From positions 1 to 64,000 of the forward strand of contig CAIUPP010000011.1 of the NCBI GenBank assembly GCA_903901045.1: DNA of 64,000 nt, given 5' to 3'. Positions 50,592-58,802 of this stretch are shown in pieces. The stretch is from an uncultured Planctomycetota bacterium. Lineage in GTDB: Bacteria; Planctomycetota; Brocadiia; CAIUPP01. The stretch's first letter is position 1; each line of letters opens with the position of its first letter. The notes beneath the pieces are model-generated. The model was given only the letters and a program-made list of their open reading frames with translations. It was not told the DNA's origin and searched no databases. Made by a program: the position numbers and the translations under genes.

Positions 50592-52097
50592 TTATGGCTC
50601 CTTGCCGCTGGGCTTCTCCGTCCGCTGGAGTCGGTACAACCGGTAGAGCGGCGAGGTGAACTTCTTTCTGGGCCCCCAGCCCGCGCGCAGCCGGGCCAGC
50701 GTATGCTCCTCTTTCTGGAACGGACGGTACTTCCCCGTGACGCCCCGCCCGCGCAGCCACAACTCCATCTCCTGCCACGGGTCGCCATCGTGCAGCAACA
50801 GCCAGACCGTCCGGTGGGTGCGCAGCGCTTCATATAATTGCCAGCGCCACTCCTCGAAACGCACGGGCGCCGGCTGCAAGGGGCCGTGGTAGTAGCGGCG
50901 GAAAACGTCATAGACGCCGCGGTCCGGCTGATAGCCGATCAGCAGGGCGTCGTCGGGTGTTTCGCCGCGCTCGACGACCCCCGCGATCTGCGGCCAGGGG
51001 GTGACCATGTCGGCATCGGCGAACTGCCGGTTGGTGAAGTAGTTGAAGAGGGAGGCGGCGCTGACGATGAGCATGACGGCCGCGAGGGCCGCCGCGGCGC
51101 GACGCCGGCGCATGCGGCTGAGCGAGATGGCGACGAAGGTCAGCCAGGCCGGAACGATCACCAGCAGATGTTTCGGCGCGGCCGCGGAGAAGCAGAGGCC
51201 GAACCCGTACACCGCCGCAATCTGGATGAGCAGGAAGAGCATCATCGGGTGCCGGAAGCGCGCGATGAGGACCACGCCATAAGCCGCCGCAATGCCGAAT
51301 GCGAAGAAGGCCGGGATCACTACCCACAGATTCAGCGGATTCACCGTCTCGCCGAGGCAGAAAGTCAGAGGCAGGTAACAGGCCTTCGCCGCCAGCCCGA
51401 ACTGGCCCGCGGTGTACACGGTGTCACTTCCCCAGGAGATCGAGCTGCGCAGGTTCGGCAGCATCCAGGGGGTCAGCAGCAGCCCGACCGCCAGGCAGGC
51501 GATCAGCCAGGGGGCCAGCCGGCGCATGCGCCGCCGGTAGAACCAGAGCAGGAAGAGCCCCTGCCCCAGCGCGAGGGAGGCGGCGACGAGGTTCGATAAG
51601 ACCATCGCTGCCGTGGCCAGCACATAGAGCAGGCAGGGGAGGAAACGCCGCCGTTTCATCGCCCATATCAGCGCCAGCATGCTCGCCAGCGCCAGCGTGC
51701 AGGAGAGGGAATAGGAGCGCCCGATGCGGCTGTACATCAGGTGCAGCGGGCTCAGCGCCATCAGCCACGCCGCCGTCAGGCCGGCGAAGGCCCCCGCGCG
51801 GCGCGCGAGCAGCCAGGTCATCCAGACCGCCAGCACCCCCAGCGCCGCCGAGGGGATGCGCATGCGGGCATCCGACCCATCGGGGGGCATCCAGAATCGC
51901 AGCAGGATTTCATACAGGGGGTGGTTCCCGCTCATGGCGCGCAGGTGCTCGGCCAGCGGCAGGCTCAGCCGCTGTAGCGTCGCCAGTTCGTCGCACCAGA
52001 GCGGCTTCTGCCCCAGGTCGGCGAAGCGCAGCCCCGCGGCCACGGCCAGCGCCGCGAAGAGGCAAGCCAGAGTGCGCTGTCGGTTTTCCCTGAGCAT
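50592..52097 (-). CDS. Polytopic glycosyltransferase (GT39/ArnT-like)
   Basis: 501 residues with ten or more membrane helices. The N-terminal loop LRFADLGQKPLWCDELATLQ has the Asp-Glu pair (DE) found in GT39/GT-C enzymes; SGNHPLYEILLRFW follows it. Internal helices (TLALASMLALIWAMKRRRFL) give way to a soluble C-terminal domain (GYQPDRGVYDVFRRYYHGPL). Such enzymes move sugars from polyprenyl-phosphate donors across the membrane onto lipids or proteins. It heads a minus-strand group with the radical SAM and GT4 genes (38 and 105 bases apart), so a polysaccharide role is likely. Confidence 0.85.
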   Translation of the reverse strand: MLRENRQRTLACLFAALAVAAGLRFADLGQKPLWCDELATLQRLSLPLAEHLRAMSGNHPLYEILLRFWMPPDGSDARMRIPSAALGVLAVWMTWLLARRAGAFAGLTAAWLMALSPLHLMYSRIGRSYSLSCTLALASMLALIWAMKRRRFLPCLLYVLATAAMVLSNLVAASLALGQGLFLLWFYRRRMRRLAPWLIACLAVGLLLTPWMLPNLRSSISWGSDTVYTAGQFGLAAKACYLPLTFCLGETVNPLNLWVVIPAFFAFGIAAAYGVVLIARFRHPMMLFLLIQIAAVYGFGLCFSAAAPKHLLVIVPAWLTFVAISLSRMRRRRAAAALAAVMLIVSAASLFNYFTNRQFADADMVTPWPQIAGVVERGETPDDALLIGYQPDRGVYDVFRRYYHGPLQPAPVRFEEWRWQLYEALRTHRTVWLLLHDGDPWQEMELWLRGRGVTGKYRPFQKEEHTLARLRAGWGPRKKFTSPLYRLYRLQRTEKPSGKEP

Positions 52098-52134
52098 AAG
52101 GAAGGCAACCCGATAGAAACGACGGTTACGGCAT

Positions 52135-53223
52135 CTACTCCGCGCCGCGCTTGAAGAATCCCGGAAGCACGGCGGAAAGGCTGAGGAAATCGCGCAGGCG
52201 GTTTGGGATGCAGTTGCGGCAGACGGTATAGCCCAGCCGGCACGCGACGGCGTGGCGGCGCAATTCCCGGTATGCCGGGCCGTTCCATATTTCCTGGAAG
52301 CTCTGCGTGAAGAGGTTCCCGAGCACGAAGGTTTCCCCTTCGGCGAAGGAGCAGCAGGGCCGGACGTTTCCCTCGACGGTGATGTACAGGCTGAACCAGG
52401 GGAGCAGGCAGACGCGGCTGGGCGGCTTCGCCGGAATGCCCGGCTCGTACTTGCGGAAGTAGCTGGGCAGGCTGCGCACCAGGACGCCGGCGTTGGTGGT
52501 GATCTTGAATTCAGCCGCGCGGTCGCGCGCCGCCGCCAGCCGCCTGCCGAGGTCCTCCATTTGCACCCCGCGCGTCAACTCCTCCTTGCGGTCCTGGATC
52601 AGCAGCGTCTCCAGCGGCTGGAAGTAGACGGAGTCGGCGCGCAGCCGATGCGCCAGTTCCACCATCTTCTCGATCTCCCCCAGGTTGTCCGCTTGCAGCA
52701 CGAATTGAAGCCGGACGTACGGGGTCGGCGACCCCAGCCGCTTCTTGATCGCCTGAAGCTCCTCCAGGTCGCGGAGGATGAGAGCGAAGCGGTCGACCCC
52801 GCGGATCTTCTCGTACGTCTCCGCCGTCGTCGCATCCAGGCTGATCTTGATGAGGTCGAGCCCGGAGCGGACGATCTCCTCCAGCTTCTTCGTGCAGAGG
52901 GTGAAGTTCGTGGTGGTCAGCACGGAGGCGCGGCCCGCTTTGGCGTAGCGAACGATGTCGAGGAGTTCCGGGTTCAGGAAGGGCTCGCCCGATCCGCTCA
53001 GAGCCACATTGGTCGGCCGAATCTGGTCGAAGATGCGCTTGAACTGGTCCAGCGACATATTCTTCCATTGGTCCGGCTTGTAGTCGGGGACCTGGCACAT
53101 GCGGCAGCGCAGGTTGCAGCCGCGCGCCGGCTCCAACTGGAAGTGGAGCGGGAGGGCTCGCACCACCTGCGGCTTGCGCAGAATGGTCAGCCCCGTTCTC
53201 ACCTTGCGCCAGAAGTGCGCCAT
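52135..53223 (-). CDS. Radical SAM/SPASM domain protein
   Basis: 362 residues. LEPARGCNLRCRMCQVP contains the radical SAM CxxxCxxC triad (with CNLRCRMC), LSGSGEPFLNPELLDIVRYA is the GGE-like motif, and the C-terminal CLLPWFSLYITVEGNVRPCC plus CRLGYTVCRNC form a SPASM-type auxiliary cluster region. Such enzymes mature peptides or modify sugars and lipids; some MoaA-like members handle polysaccharide precursors. Location between two glycosyltransferases suggests a surface-polymer role, but this is inference. ATG at 53223, AAGGAATT upstream. Confidence 0.9.
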   Translation of the reverse strand: MAHFWRKVRTGLTILRKPQVVRALPLHFQLEPARGCNLRCRMCQVPDYKPDQWKNMSLDQFKRIFDQIRPTNVALSGSGEPFLNPELLDIVRYAKAGRASVLTTTNFTLCTKKLEEIVRSGLDLIKISLDATTAETYEKIRGVDRFALILRDLEELQAIKKRLGSPTPYVRLQFVLQADNLGEIEKMVELAHRLRADSVYFQPLETLLIQDRKEELTRGVQMEDLGRRLAAARDRAAEFKITTNAGVLVRSLPSYFRKYEPGIPAKPPSRVCLLPWFSLYITVEGNVRPCCSFAEGETFVLGNLFTQSFQEIWNGPAYRELRRHAVACRLGYTVCRNCIPNRLRDFLSLSAVLPGFFKRGAE

Positions 53224-53328
53224 GGGAATTCCTTTCGAGCCGTTTGGCGTGCGCGTTCGGCACGCCGGATAGTTCGATTATATAGAGTCACCGCCGCGCA
53301 CTGCAACGAGAGGACCGCGGGCGCGGCG

Positions 53329-54474
53329 TCACTGCGTATGGGCCGCCGTCCCGACCGGCTCCTTCAGGAGCTCTTCGTAGAATGCCAGGTACGCCTGCGT
53401 CATGCGCTCCAGGCCGAACTCCTCTTCCACGCGGAGGCGGCCGGTAAGCCCCATCCGCTGCGCGAGCTCCGGGTCGCGCGCCAGCCGGAGGATCGCCTCC
53501 GCCATCGCGCCCGCGTCGGCGGGGGGCGTGAGCAGCCCGGTCTTGCCGTCGACCACCTGCTCCACATTCCCATCCACGGCGGTGGCGATCACCGGCTTGC
53601 CCGCCGCCATCGCCTCCAGAATCGCGTTGCTCATCCCCTCCCACAGGCTCGGCAGCACGAACAAATCGGAAGCGGACAGAAGCAACTCCACGTCCCGGCG
53701 GTATCCCAGGAACTGCACGCGCCCGTCGATCTTCAGTTTTCGTGCGCGCGCCTCCAGTTTCTCCTGAAGCGGGCCGTACCCGGCGATGAGAAAGCGCGCG
53801 TTCGGAAGTTCGCGCAGCGTCTTGGCCGCCGCCTTCAAGAGAACCGTATGCCCTTTCTGCTTGTGCAGCCGGCCGAAGGTCAGGACTATGAACTCCTCCG
53901 GGGAGAGGCCCAGCGCGCGGCGCGCTTCGTCGCGCGGCGGCATCCGCCACGAGGAAAGGTCGATGCCGTTGGGGATTACGCGCGCGCGAGGCAGCGCCAC
54001 CCCTTCGTGCTCCGCGGCGAACTGCAGTGATCGCCAGGAAACCGAGGTGAATGCGTCGGACCAGCGCGCGGTGGAGCGCGCCAGGAAGAACTGCCACCAG
54101 TGATTGCGCAAGTTGCTCGCGCGCACGGAACCGACCACGACCGGCCGGTTGTGCCGCGAGAACCCCTTGGCGATGCGCCCGGCGATGCGGCCCGTCACGT
54201 CGGAATGGAACAGGAATGTCTGGAGCAGGTCGACCTTCTCCCGCTTGAGATACCGCACCAGTGCCAGCGGCTGGGAGAAGATACGCCAGGCGCTCTTGTG
54301 CCTCCCCAATACCGGCACCCCCGCCGCGGCGAACTCCCCCTCGATGGAGGAGCTCCCCCCGAGGCACCAGACCGCCGGCTCCGAACCGGCCGCCTTCAGC
54401 GCGGTCGCGATCCCCAGCAACGCCTTTTGCGCGCCGCCGGGCCGCAGGTTGTCGATCAGGAAAAGAATTCGCAC
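53329..54474 (-). CDS. Glycosyltransferase family 4
   Basis: 381 residues. GT-B fold: the N-terminal domain starts RILFLIDNLRPGGAQKALLG with the GGAQ loop. The donor domain has IVLTFGRLHKQKGHTVLLKA and the nucleotide-sugar signature LPSLWEGMSNAILEAMAAGK with catalytic Glu residues. A GTG at 54474 with GGAGT 7 bases upstream is preferred. The frame extends 71 codons further, through REP and ATGACGAA word repeats, which shows those codons are not part of the gene. Likely role in capsule or O-antigen synthesis with the neighbouring GT39. Confidence 0.92.
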   Translation of the reverse strand: MRILFLIDNLRPGGAQKALLGIATALKAAGSEPAVWCLGGSSSIEGEFAAAGVPVLGRHKSAWRIFSQPLALVRYLKREKVDLLQTFLFHSDVTGRIAGRIAKGFSRHNRPVVVGSVRASNLRNHWWQFFLARSTARWSDAFTSVSWRSLQFAAEHEGVALPRARVIPNGIDLSSWRMPPRDEARRALGLSPEEFIVLTFGRLHKQKGHTVLLKAAAKTLRELPNARFLIAGYGPLQEKLEARARKLKIDGRVQFLGYRRDVELLLSASDLFVLPSLWEGMSNAILEAMAAGKPVIATAVDGNVEQVVDGKTGLLTPPADAGAMAEAILRLARDPELAQRMGLTGRLRVEEEFGLERMTQAYLAFYEELLKEPVGTAAHTQ

Positions 54475-54643
54475 CCGGTCACTCCGTTTCCCGTCAGGAA
54501 AATGCGGCTTGATTCCGGATAGCCAGTTACGTGCGCGGGTCAGGATTGAAATGACGAATGACGAAGCCCGAATGCCGAAAGAATGCCTAAAACGGCAAGC
54601 CCGAAAGCCAGCGTCCCCATGCGGCGCAGGGCATGGCTGGGCC

Positions 54644-54688
54644 GGTGGGGACACAATACTTTCCAAAGGAAAGTTTTGTGTCCCCACC
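54644..54688. repeat. REP-type long hairpin (GGTGGGGACACAA arms)
   Basis: GGTGGGGACACAA pairs with TTGTGTCCCCACC, then ACTTTCC pairs with GGAAAGT around AAA after a one-base mismatch. It matches the GGGGACACAAA head of the RAYT-associated arms at 3902 and 4832. It is not a terminator. Confidence 0.85.
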
Positions 54689-54702
54689 TCGACCCAACCG
54701 CG

Positions 54703-55359
54703 CTACGCGCCGTGACTATGTCCATGCTCATGTCCATGGTCATGCCCATGGCAGGCGCAGCCGGCGGCGCAGTGAGTCTCTCCCAGGGCCGCGTTGAGCC
54801 GGTCGCGGAGCCAGTCCTTCTTCTCGTGCGACAAGTGCGGGAAGAGCGGCACCGGTTGCCCGGCGTAGTCGAACAGCAGCGCGTAGTCCACCGTCGAGAT
54901 ATGGCAGCAGCAGCCGTCGTGCTGGGTGCTGCAATCCTTGTCGTGGGTCATGAAGGAGTGGACCTTCTCCATGTCGTAGCGGCGCGTGAGCAATCCCAGC
55001 AGCCAGGGGCTGCCCAGGCGGAGCGTCCCGCGGCGGATCACGAGCCGCTCGTGTCCGAGCATCGCCCAGAGGCACAGGGCGGTGCAGTAGACTCCGATAA
55101 ACGAGAAGAGGGCGTGGACGGCGATTTCCGGAATCGGATTGGCGAGAGTGTGCGCCCCGAGCGCCTGGAGCACGCGGGCCAGCTCGGTCAGCCAGAACAA
55201 ACCCCAGATGGCCGCGATGAGCGCCGCCGCCATGGTGCGCAGGTCCAGCGTGCCGGCGCGGACTCGCACGACGAGCCCCCCGGCGGTCGTGCGCACAGTC
55301 ACGCCGGCTGGCGCGGGCGCGTTGCTTGACGTATTTTCGGACATTCGTTTCCCGTTCAT
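54703..55359 (-). CDS. Membrane protein with Cys/His-rich tail
   Basis: 218 residues. Two membrane helices (LRTMAAALIAAIWGLFWLTE; VHALFSFIGVYCTALCLWAM) flank a short loop. A cytoplasmic or periplasmic domain follows with HDKDCSTQHDGCCCHISTVD, and the last 25 residues (HCAAGCACHGHDHGHEHGHS) are a dense Cys/His cluster, the look of a metal-binding tail. No family is recognised. A Ni, Zn or Cu buffering or sensing role is conceivable. Two in-frame ATGs (55359 and five codons later) are equally plausible starts. Confidence 0.72.
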   Translation of the reverse strand: MNGKRMSENTSSNAPAPAGVTVRTTAGGLVVRVRAGTLDLRTMAAALIAAIWGLFWLTELARVLQALGAHTLANPIPEIAVHALFSFIGVYCTALCLWAMLGHERLVIRRGTLRLGSPWLLGLLTRRYDMEKVHSFMTHDKDCSTQHDGCCCHISTVDYALLFDYAGQPVPLFPHLSHEKKDWLRDRLNAALGETHCAAGCACHGHDHGHEHGHSHGA

Positions 55360-55439
55360 CGAAGGAGGGCGCGGAAGCGCGCAACGGCCCTTCGCCTCAT
55401 TATAGGGTACCGGCGGGAAATCGGCAACGCGAGCGCGGG

Positions 55440-55676
55440 AAACCTTGCGAAGGTCAAATGCTCTGTTGAAACTACTCTGTGAGCCCCCGCAGGGGGCGAC
55501 GGAACCTTGGCGGGAGGCTCCGTCGCCCCCCTTCGGGGGCTCGGGGGTTGGGTACGACTTGACCCCACGACTCGCTTCGCTCGCCGTGGGCTAAAGTCCG
55601 ACGGCCGCTTCGCGGCCTGACGAACGGAACAGGATGATTTCAACAGAGCGAAGGTCAAACGAACCTTCGCAAGGTC
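55440..55676. mobile_element. MITE-like element, family 3
   Basis: About 237 bases with ends AACCTTGCGAAGGTCAAATG and, at the right, the complement of ACCTTGCGAAGGTTCG. The sequence CTCTGTTGAAA and its complement lie inside. The core contains GGGGGCGACGGA (55492) and TCCGTCGCCCCC (55519) plus a GCCCCCCTTCGGGGGC hairpin. No gene. Confidence 0.65.
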
Positions 55677-55776
55677 CGGGCGTGAAGCTTCTCACTATTC
55701 GGTATTGTATTCGATGCGGCGCGGGGGCATACTGACGGTGACCCGCGCACGTTTCAACAAGGAAGAGGAGGAACCC

Positions 55777-56169
55777 ATGGGCGCCGCGATTGTGAAGTAC
55801 AAGGGGGACTCACTGTTCGAGGCTACGTCCGGGAAGCAGAAGATCCAGATCGACCTGCCCGCGCCGATGGGGGGCAAGGACCGGGGGATGACGCCGACGG
55901 AGTTGTTCGCCGTCTCCCTGGCCGCCTGCATCAACGCGCTGGTGGTGAACTACTGCCGGGATATGAAGATCAAGCACGACGGGATCGTGGTGACGCTGGA
56001 GTACGACAAACTGGACCAGCCGGCCCGGCTGGGGAATTTCAAGGCGCACATCAAGATGCCCGCCAAGGACTGGGAGACGCGCAAAGATGGCATCCTCCGC
56101 GCCGCCGAGCGCTGCCCGGTCCATGAGACGATCCACTACCACAAGGGACTGACGATCGAGGTGGAGTGA
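55777..56169 (+). CDS. OsmC family protein
   Basis: 130 residues. OsmC/Ohr proteins reduce organic hydroperoxides with two Cys. They are visible in FAVSLAACINALVVNY and ERCPVHETIHY. The beta-rich half opens AAIVKYKGDSLFEATSGKQK and the dimer helix is KDWETRKDGILRAAERCPVH. The ATG at 55777 has GAGGAGG directly before it; 24 in-frame codons upstream are unsupported. The type with the second Cys in RCPVH is the OsmC-like/YhfA branch, so peroxidase activity is likely but not certain. Confidence 0.9.
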   Translation: MGAAIVKYKGDSLFEATSGKQKIQIDLPAPMGGKDRGMTPTELFAVSLAACINALVVNYCRDMKIKHDGIVVTLEYDKLDQPARLGNFKAHIKMPAKDWETRKDGILRAAERCPVHETIHYHKGLTIEVE

Positions 56170-56209
56170 GGGGGAAAGGGTTGGCAGGCACAAGGCCCAA
56201 GGACGAATG

Positions 56210-57415
56210 CTAAGGTTCCTCCCACTTCCCCATGTCGGCGGTCGTGATTGCAATCCGCGCAATGCAGATATTCCCGTCTTCTTCATAGACGGCCCAGTCT
56301 CCATCTGCGCGAATGGCTTGGAGTCCCTTTCCAAAAGTCACTTCCTTCTCGGTCAGTGCGTTGTGCAGGATAAAGCTGCCGCCGGCGTTGTAGGGGTGCG
56401 CTGTGGACTCTCCCGACATCTTCGTCAGGAACACGCAGTTGTCAACGGACGACGGTCCCAGTGGCAAGAGGTCGGGGAGCACTCTCACAATCTCGTGATA
56501 TTCTGAGCTCCAAATTCTTGTCCAGGTCCGGTCGCGGCCGTTCGTGCCGCTGTACACGAAGAATGAGTTATGCTTGCTCCAGAAGAAAGACGGCGTTTCG
56601 TCATCTTTGTTCAGGGGAAGCTCTTGCAGGCGATGGAAGCCGTCCCTGACGCAACACATCGTAAAGCCGTCGGTGTAGTCCTCAAAGGGGACATTGAATC
56701 CCGAAGGGCGAGGTTGCGCTACCACGCCCTTGACTCCGACCTTCTGAACGGTCCCATCCGCCAGCGTCCACAAGCAGAGTTCCGTATCCTTCCAGTTCCC
56801 GCCTTTCGGAGTGAGGCTGAAATACACCTCCTTTCCTCCGGCGGCGAAGGCCGGCGCGAAAGCGTTCCCCTCAACCTGGGGAGACGTGAGCTTGCGTTTC
56901 TCCAGGTCAAATATCCCCACAGTCATCTTCTCGCCCGTGGGATCCTCCCCTACAGTCAGCAGCATGCTCTTGGAATCGGCGGAAAAAAGGGAAGCGTACC
57001 CAAGGCAGAATCCATACCGCGCAAACCACGGATCTGGTACCGGAGGGGTCGGAAGCGGAATGTCTTCTCCCGTGTCAACGTTTCGAACAAAGAGCCGGTA
57101 TGCTTTGGGCAACTCCAGGAGAGGAAGGTCCACCCTGCGCATGTAAGCGACCCACTTGCCGTTCGGGCTGATCCACATCCCCGCCGCGTGGTTGGCTATA
57201 TCCTTGCTTGCCCGGAAGACGACGCGTTCTTCCTGCAATGACAATGAAACCACTACTGCGGGCCCGTCCCATCCCAGAAGCAAATGAACCTTATCTTCCT
57301 CGGAAATATTCTGCGTTGAGGGCGGGACGATCTTGGAAGTTGTTCTACAGCTCAGAATCGTGGCAATAAGGAGCGCAGCAAGGCCACACCGCATTCCCCA
57401 TCCACACGCTGTCAC
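56210..57415 (-). CDS. Putative lipoprotein, beta-propeller-like
   Basis: 401 residues. The signal GLAALLIATILSC has a lipobox (ILSC), so it is probably lipidated. The rest is made of repeated strand phrases such as WISPNGKWVAYMRR, SLFSADSKSMLLTV and FAPAFAAGGKEVYFSLTP, the pattern of TolB/WD40-like propellers, about six to seven blades. No catalytic residues are recognised. The GTG start at 57415 or a nearby in-frame ATG (MRCGLAALL) are alternatives. Lower GC than the neighbours suggests it may have been acquired. Confidence 0.72.
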   Translation of the reverse strand: MTACGWGMRCGLAALLIATILSCRTTSKIVPPSTQNISEEDKVHLLLGWDGPAVVVSLSLQEERVVFRASKDIANHAAGMWISPNGKWVAYMRRVDLPLLELPKAYRLFVRNVDTGEDIPLPTPPVPDPWFARYGFCLGYASLFSADSKSMLLTVGEDPTGEKMTVGIFDLEKRKLTSPQVEGNAFAPAFAAGGKEVYFSLTPKGGNWKDTELCLWTLADGTVQKVGVKGVVAQPRPSGFNVPFEDYTDGFTMCCVRDGFHRLQELPLNKDDETPSFFWSKHNSFFVYSGTNGRDRTWTRIWSSEYHEIVRVLPDLLPLGPSSVDNCVFLTKMSGESTAHPYNAGGSFILHNALTEKEVTFGKGLQAIRADGDWAVYEEDGNICIARIAITTADMGKWEEP

Positions 57416-57447
57416 GGCAAGCCCTCCCGCTAAAGCCTAAACCCTAA

Positions 57448-58224
57448 CTATTGCTCTTCCGTTGCGGTTGCGCTCGGCAACTCCGGCAGGTCGTATCGCA
57501 CCTCCATCAGGCAGAGCCCCTGGGGCGGGGCGGTGCGGCCGGCATTGGCGCGGTTGGCGCCGGCGATGATCCCGGGCATCGCCTCGGGGGCGATCTTCCC
57601 GCGCCCGACGTCCGTCAACGTCCCCACGATCGCGCGCACCATGTTGTAGAGGAAGGCGTCCGCCTCGATGGCGAAGATGAGCTGCGAGCCGTTCCCCATC
57701 CACTCCGCGCGGGTGATCGTGCGCACGGTGGTCTCCGACTGCGCGTTGGCGGACTCGAACGCGGCGAAGTCGTGCCTCCCCAGGAGCGCGGGGGTGGCGG
57801 CGCGCATCCGCTCCAGGTCCAACTCCCAGCGGAAATGCCACATGAACTGCCGGAACATGGCCGGGCGCACGGAGCGGTTCCAGATGGTGTAGTGGTAGAG
57901 TTTCGAGAGCGCCGAGAAACGCGAATCGAATTCCGGCGGCACTTCGCGCGACTCGACGACCACGATGTCGCGCGGCAGGAGGGCGTTGAGCGCGCCGCGC
58001 AGGCGCTCGGGGGTGAGGTCGGACTCCACCTGGAAGTTCGCGGACTGACCGCGCGCGTGGACCCCCGCGTCGGTGCGGCTGGCCCCGGTGACGCGCGTGC
58101 GCACGCCCAGGATTTTCTCCAGCGCCTCCTCCATCGCCTGCTGGATGGTCATCCCCTGCGGCTGGCGCTGCCAGCCGAGGTAGTGCGTGCCGTCGTATTC
58201 GAGCGTGACCTTGATGTTGCGCAT
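57448..58224 (-). CDS. truA: tRNA pseudouridine synthase A
   Basis: 258 residues. Makes pseudouridine at positions 38-40 of tRNA anticodon stems. LEYDGTHYLGWQRQPQGMTI is the N-terminal hallmark, GASRTDAGVHARGQ contains the catalytic Asp, and FLYNMVRAIVGTLTDVGRGK the C-terminal fold. The ATG at 58224 is chosen over an upstream TTG because AAGGA is spaced 9-10 bases before it. Confidence 0.96.
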   Translation of the reverse strand: MRNIKVTLEYDGTHYLGWQRQPQGMTIQQAMEEALEKILGVRTRVTGASRTDAGVHARGQSANFQVESDLTPERLRGALNALLPRDIVVVESREVPPEFDSRFSALSKLYHYTIWNRSVRPAMFRQFMWHFRWELDLERMRAATPALLGRHDFAAFESANAQSETTVRTITRAEWMGNGSQLIFAIEADAFLYNMVRAIVGTLTDVGRGKIAPEAMPGIIAGANRANAGRTAPPQGLCLMEVRYDLPELPSATATEEQ

Positions 58225-58249
58225 GGCGGACAATCCTTAACTGCAATTG

Positions 58250-58802
58250 CGGATTGCAAAGCGGACGGGCGAATGCAACCCGCAAAGGTCGTTTGCGTCC
58301 CGTCGGGACGCAAGGATAATACAGCATGTTTCATTACTGCCCAATGGCAGGGCGCGCAATCGTTAACCTATTGCGTCAATGCAAGTTACAGTATACGCAT
58401 TTCGGTCAAAATTAGTTATGAAACAGCTTCTAGGCAGGGGCTTAAGCCCCTGCGACGCGAGGTCAGACCCGAGTCGTTCCGGCGTCCCGCAGGGACGCCG
58501 GGAAACCGGCCGGAAGACATTGTCCCTGCGTCCCTACGGGACGCATCCGGAGCAAGAGGGGGCATTCCCCAACAGGGGCTAAAGCCCCTGCCTATTTTCC
58601 CACCGTCCCTGCGGGACGGACAATGGCGATGTCCTTGGGCATCACATGCGCCCGATCCGACCGCGCGCAGTGCGGCTACGGGCTTTAGCCCGTCATGAAG
58701 TCTAACGGCAGGGCGCAGCATGCTGCGCCCCTACACCGGGGAATGGCGGCGTCCCCGGATCTGCACGGGCTGAAGCCCGCGCCTGCGCACGACGCGGCGA
58801 CC
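58250..58802. repeat. Palindrome-rich intergenic region
   Basis: Over 500 bases with at least seven short palindromes: GTCCCGTCGGGAC, GGGGCTTAAGCCCC, GGCGTCCCGCAGGGACGCC, CGTCCCTACGGGACG, GGGGCTAAAGCCCC, GTCCCTGCGGGAC and GGGCGCAGCATGCTGCGCCC, then CGGGCTTTAGCCCG and CGGGCTGAAGCCCG. No credible gene. The left end is the truA promoter side. Confidence 0.85.
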
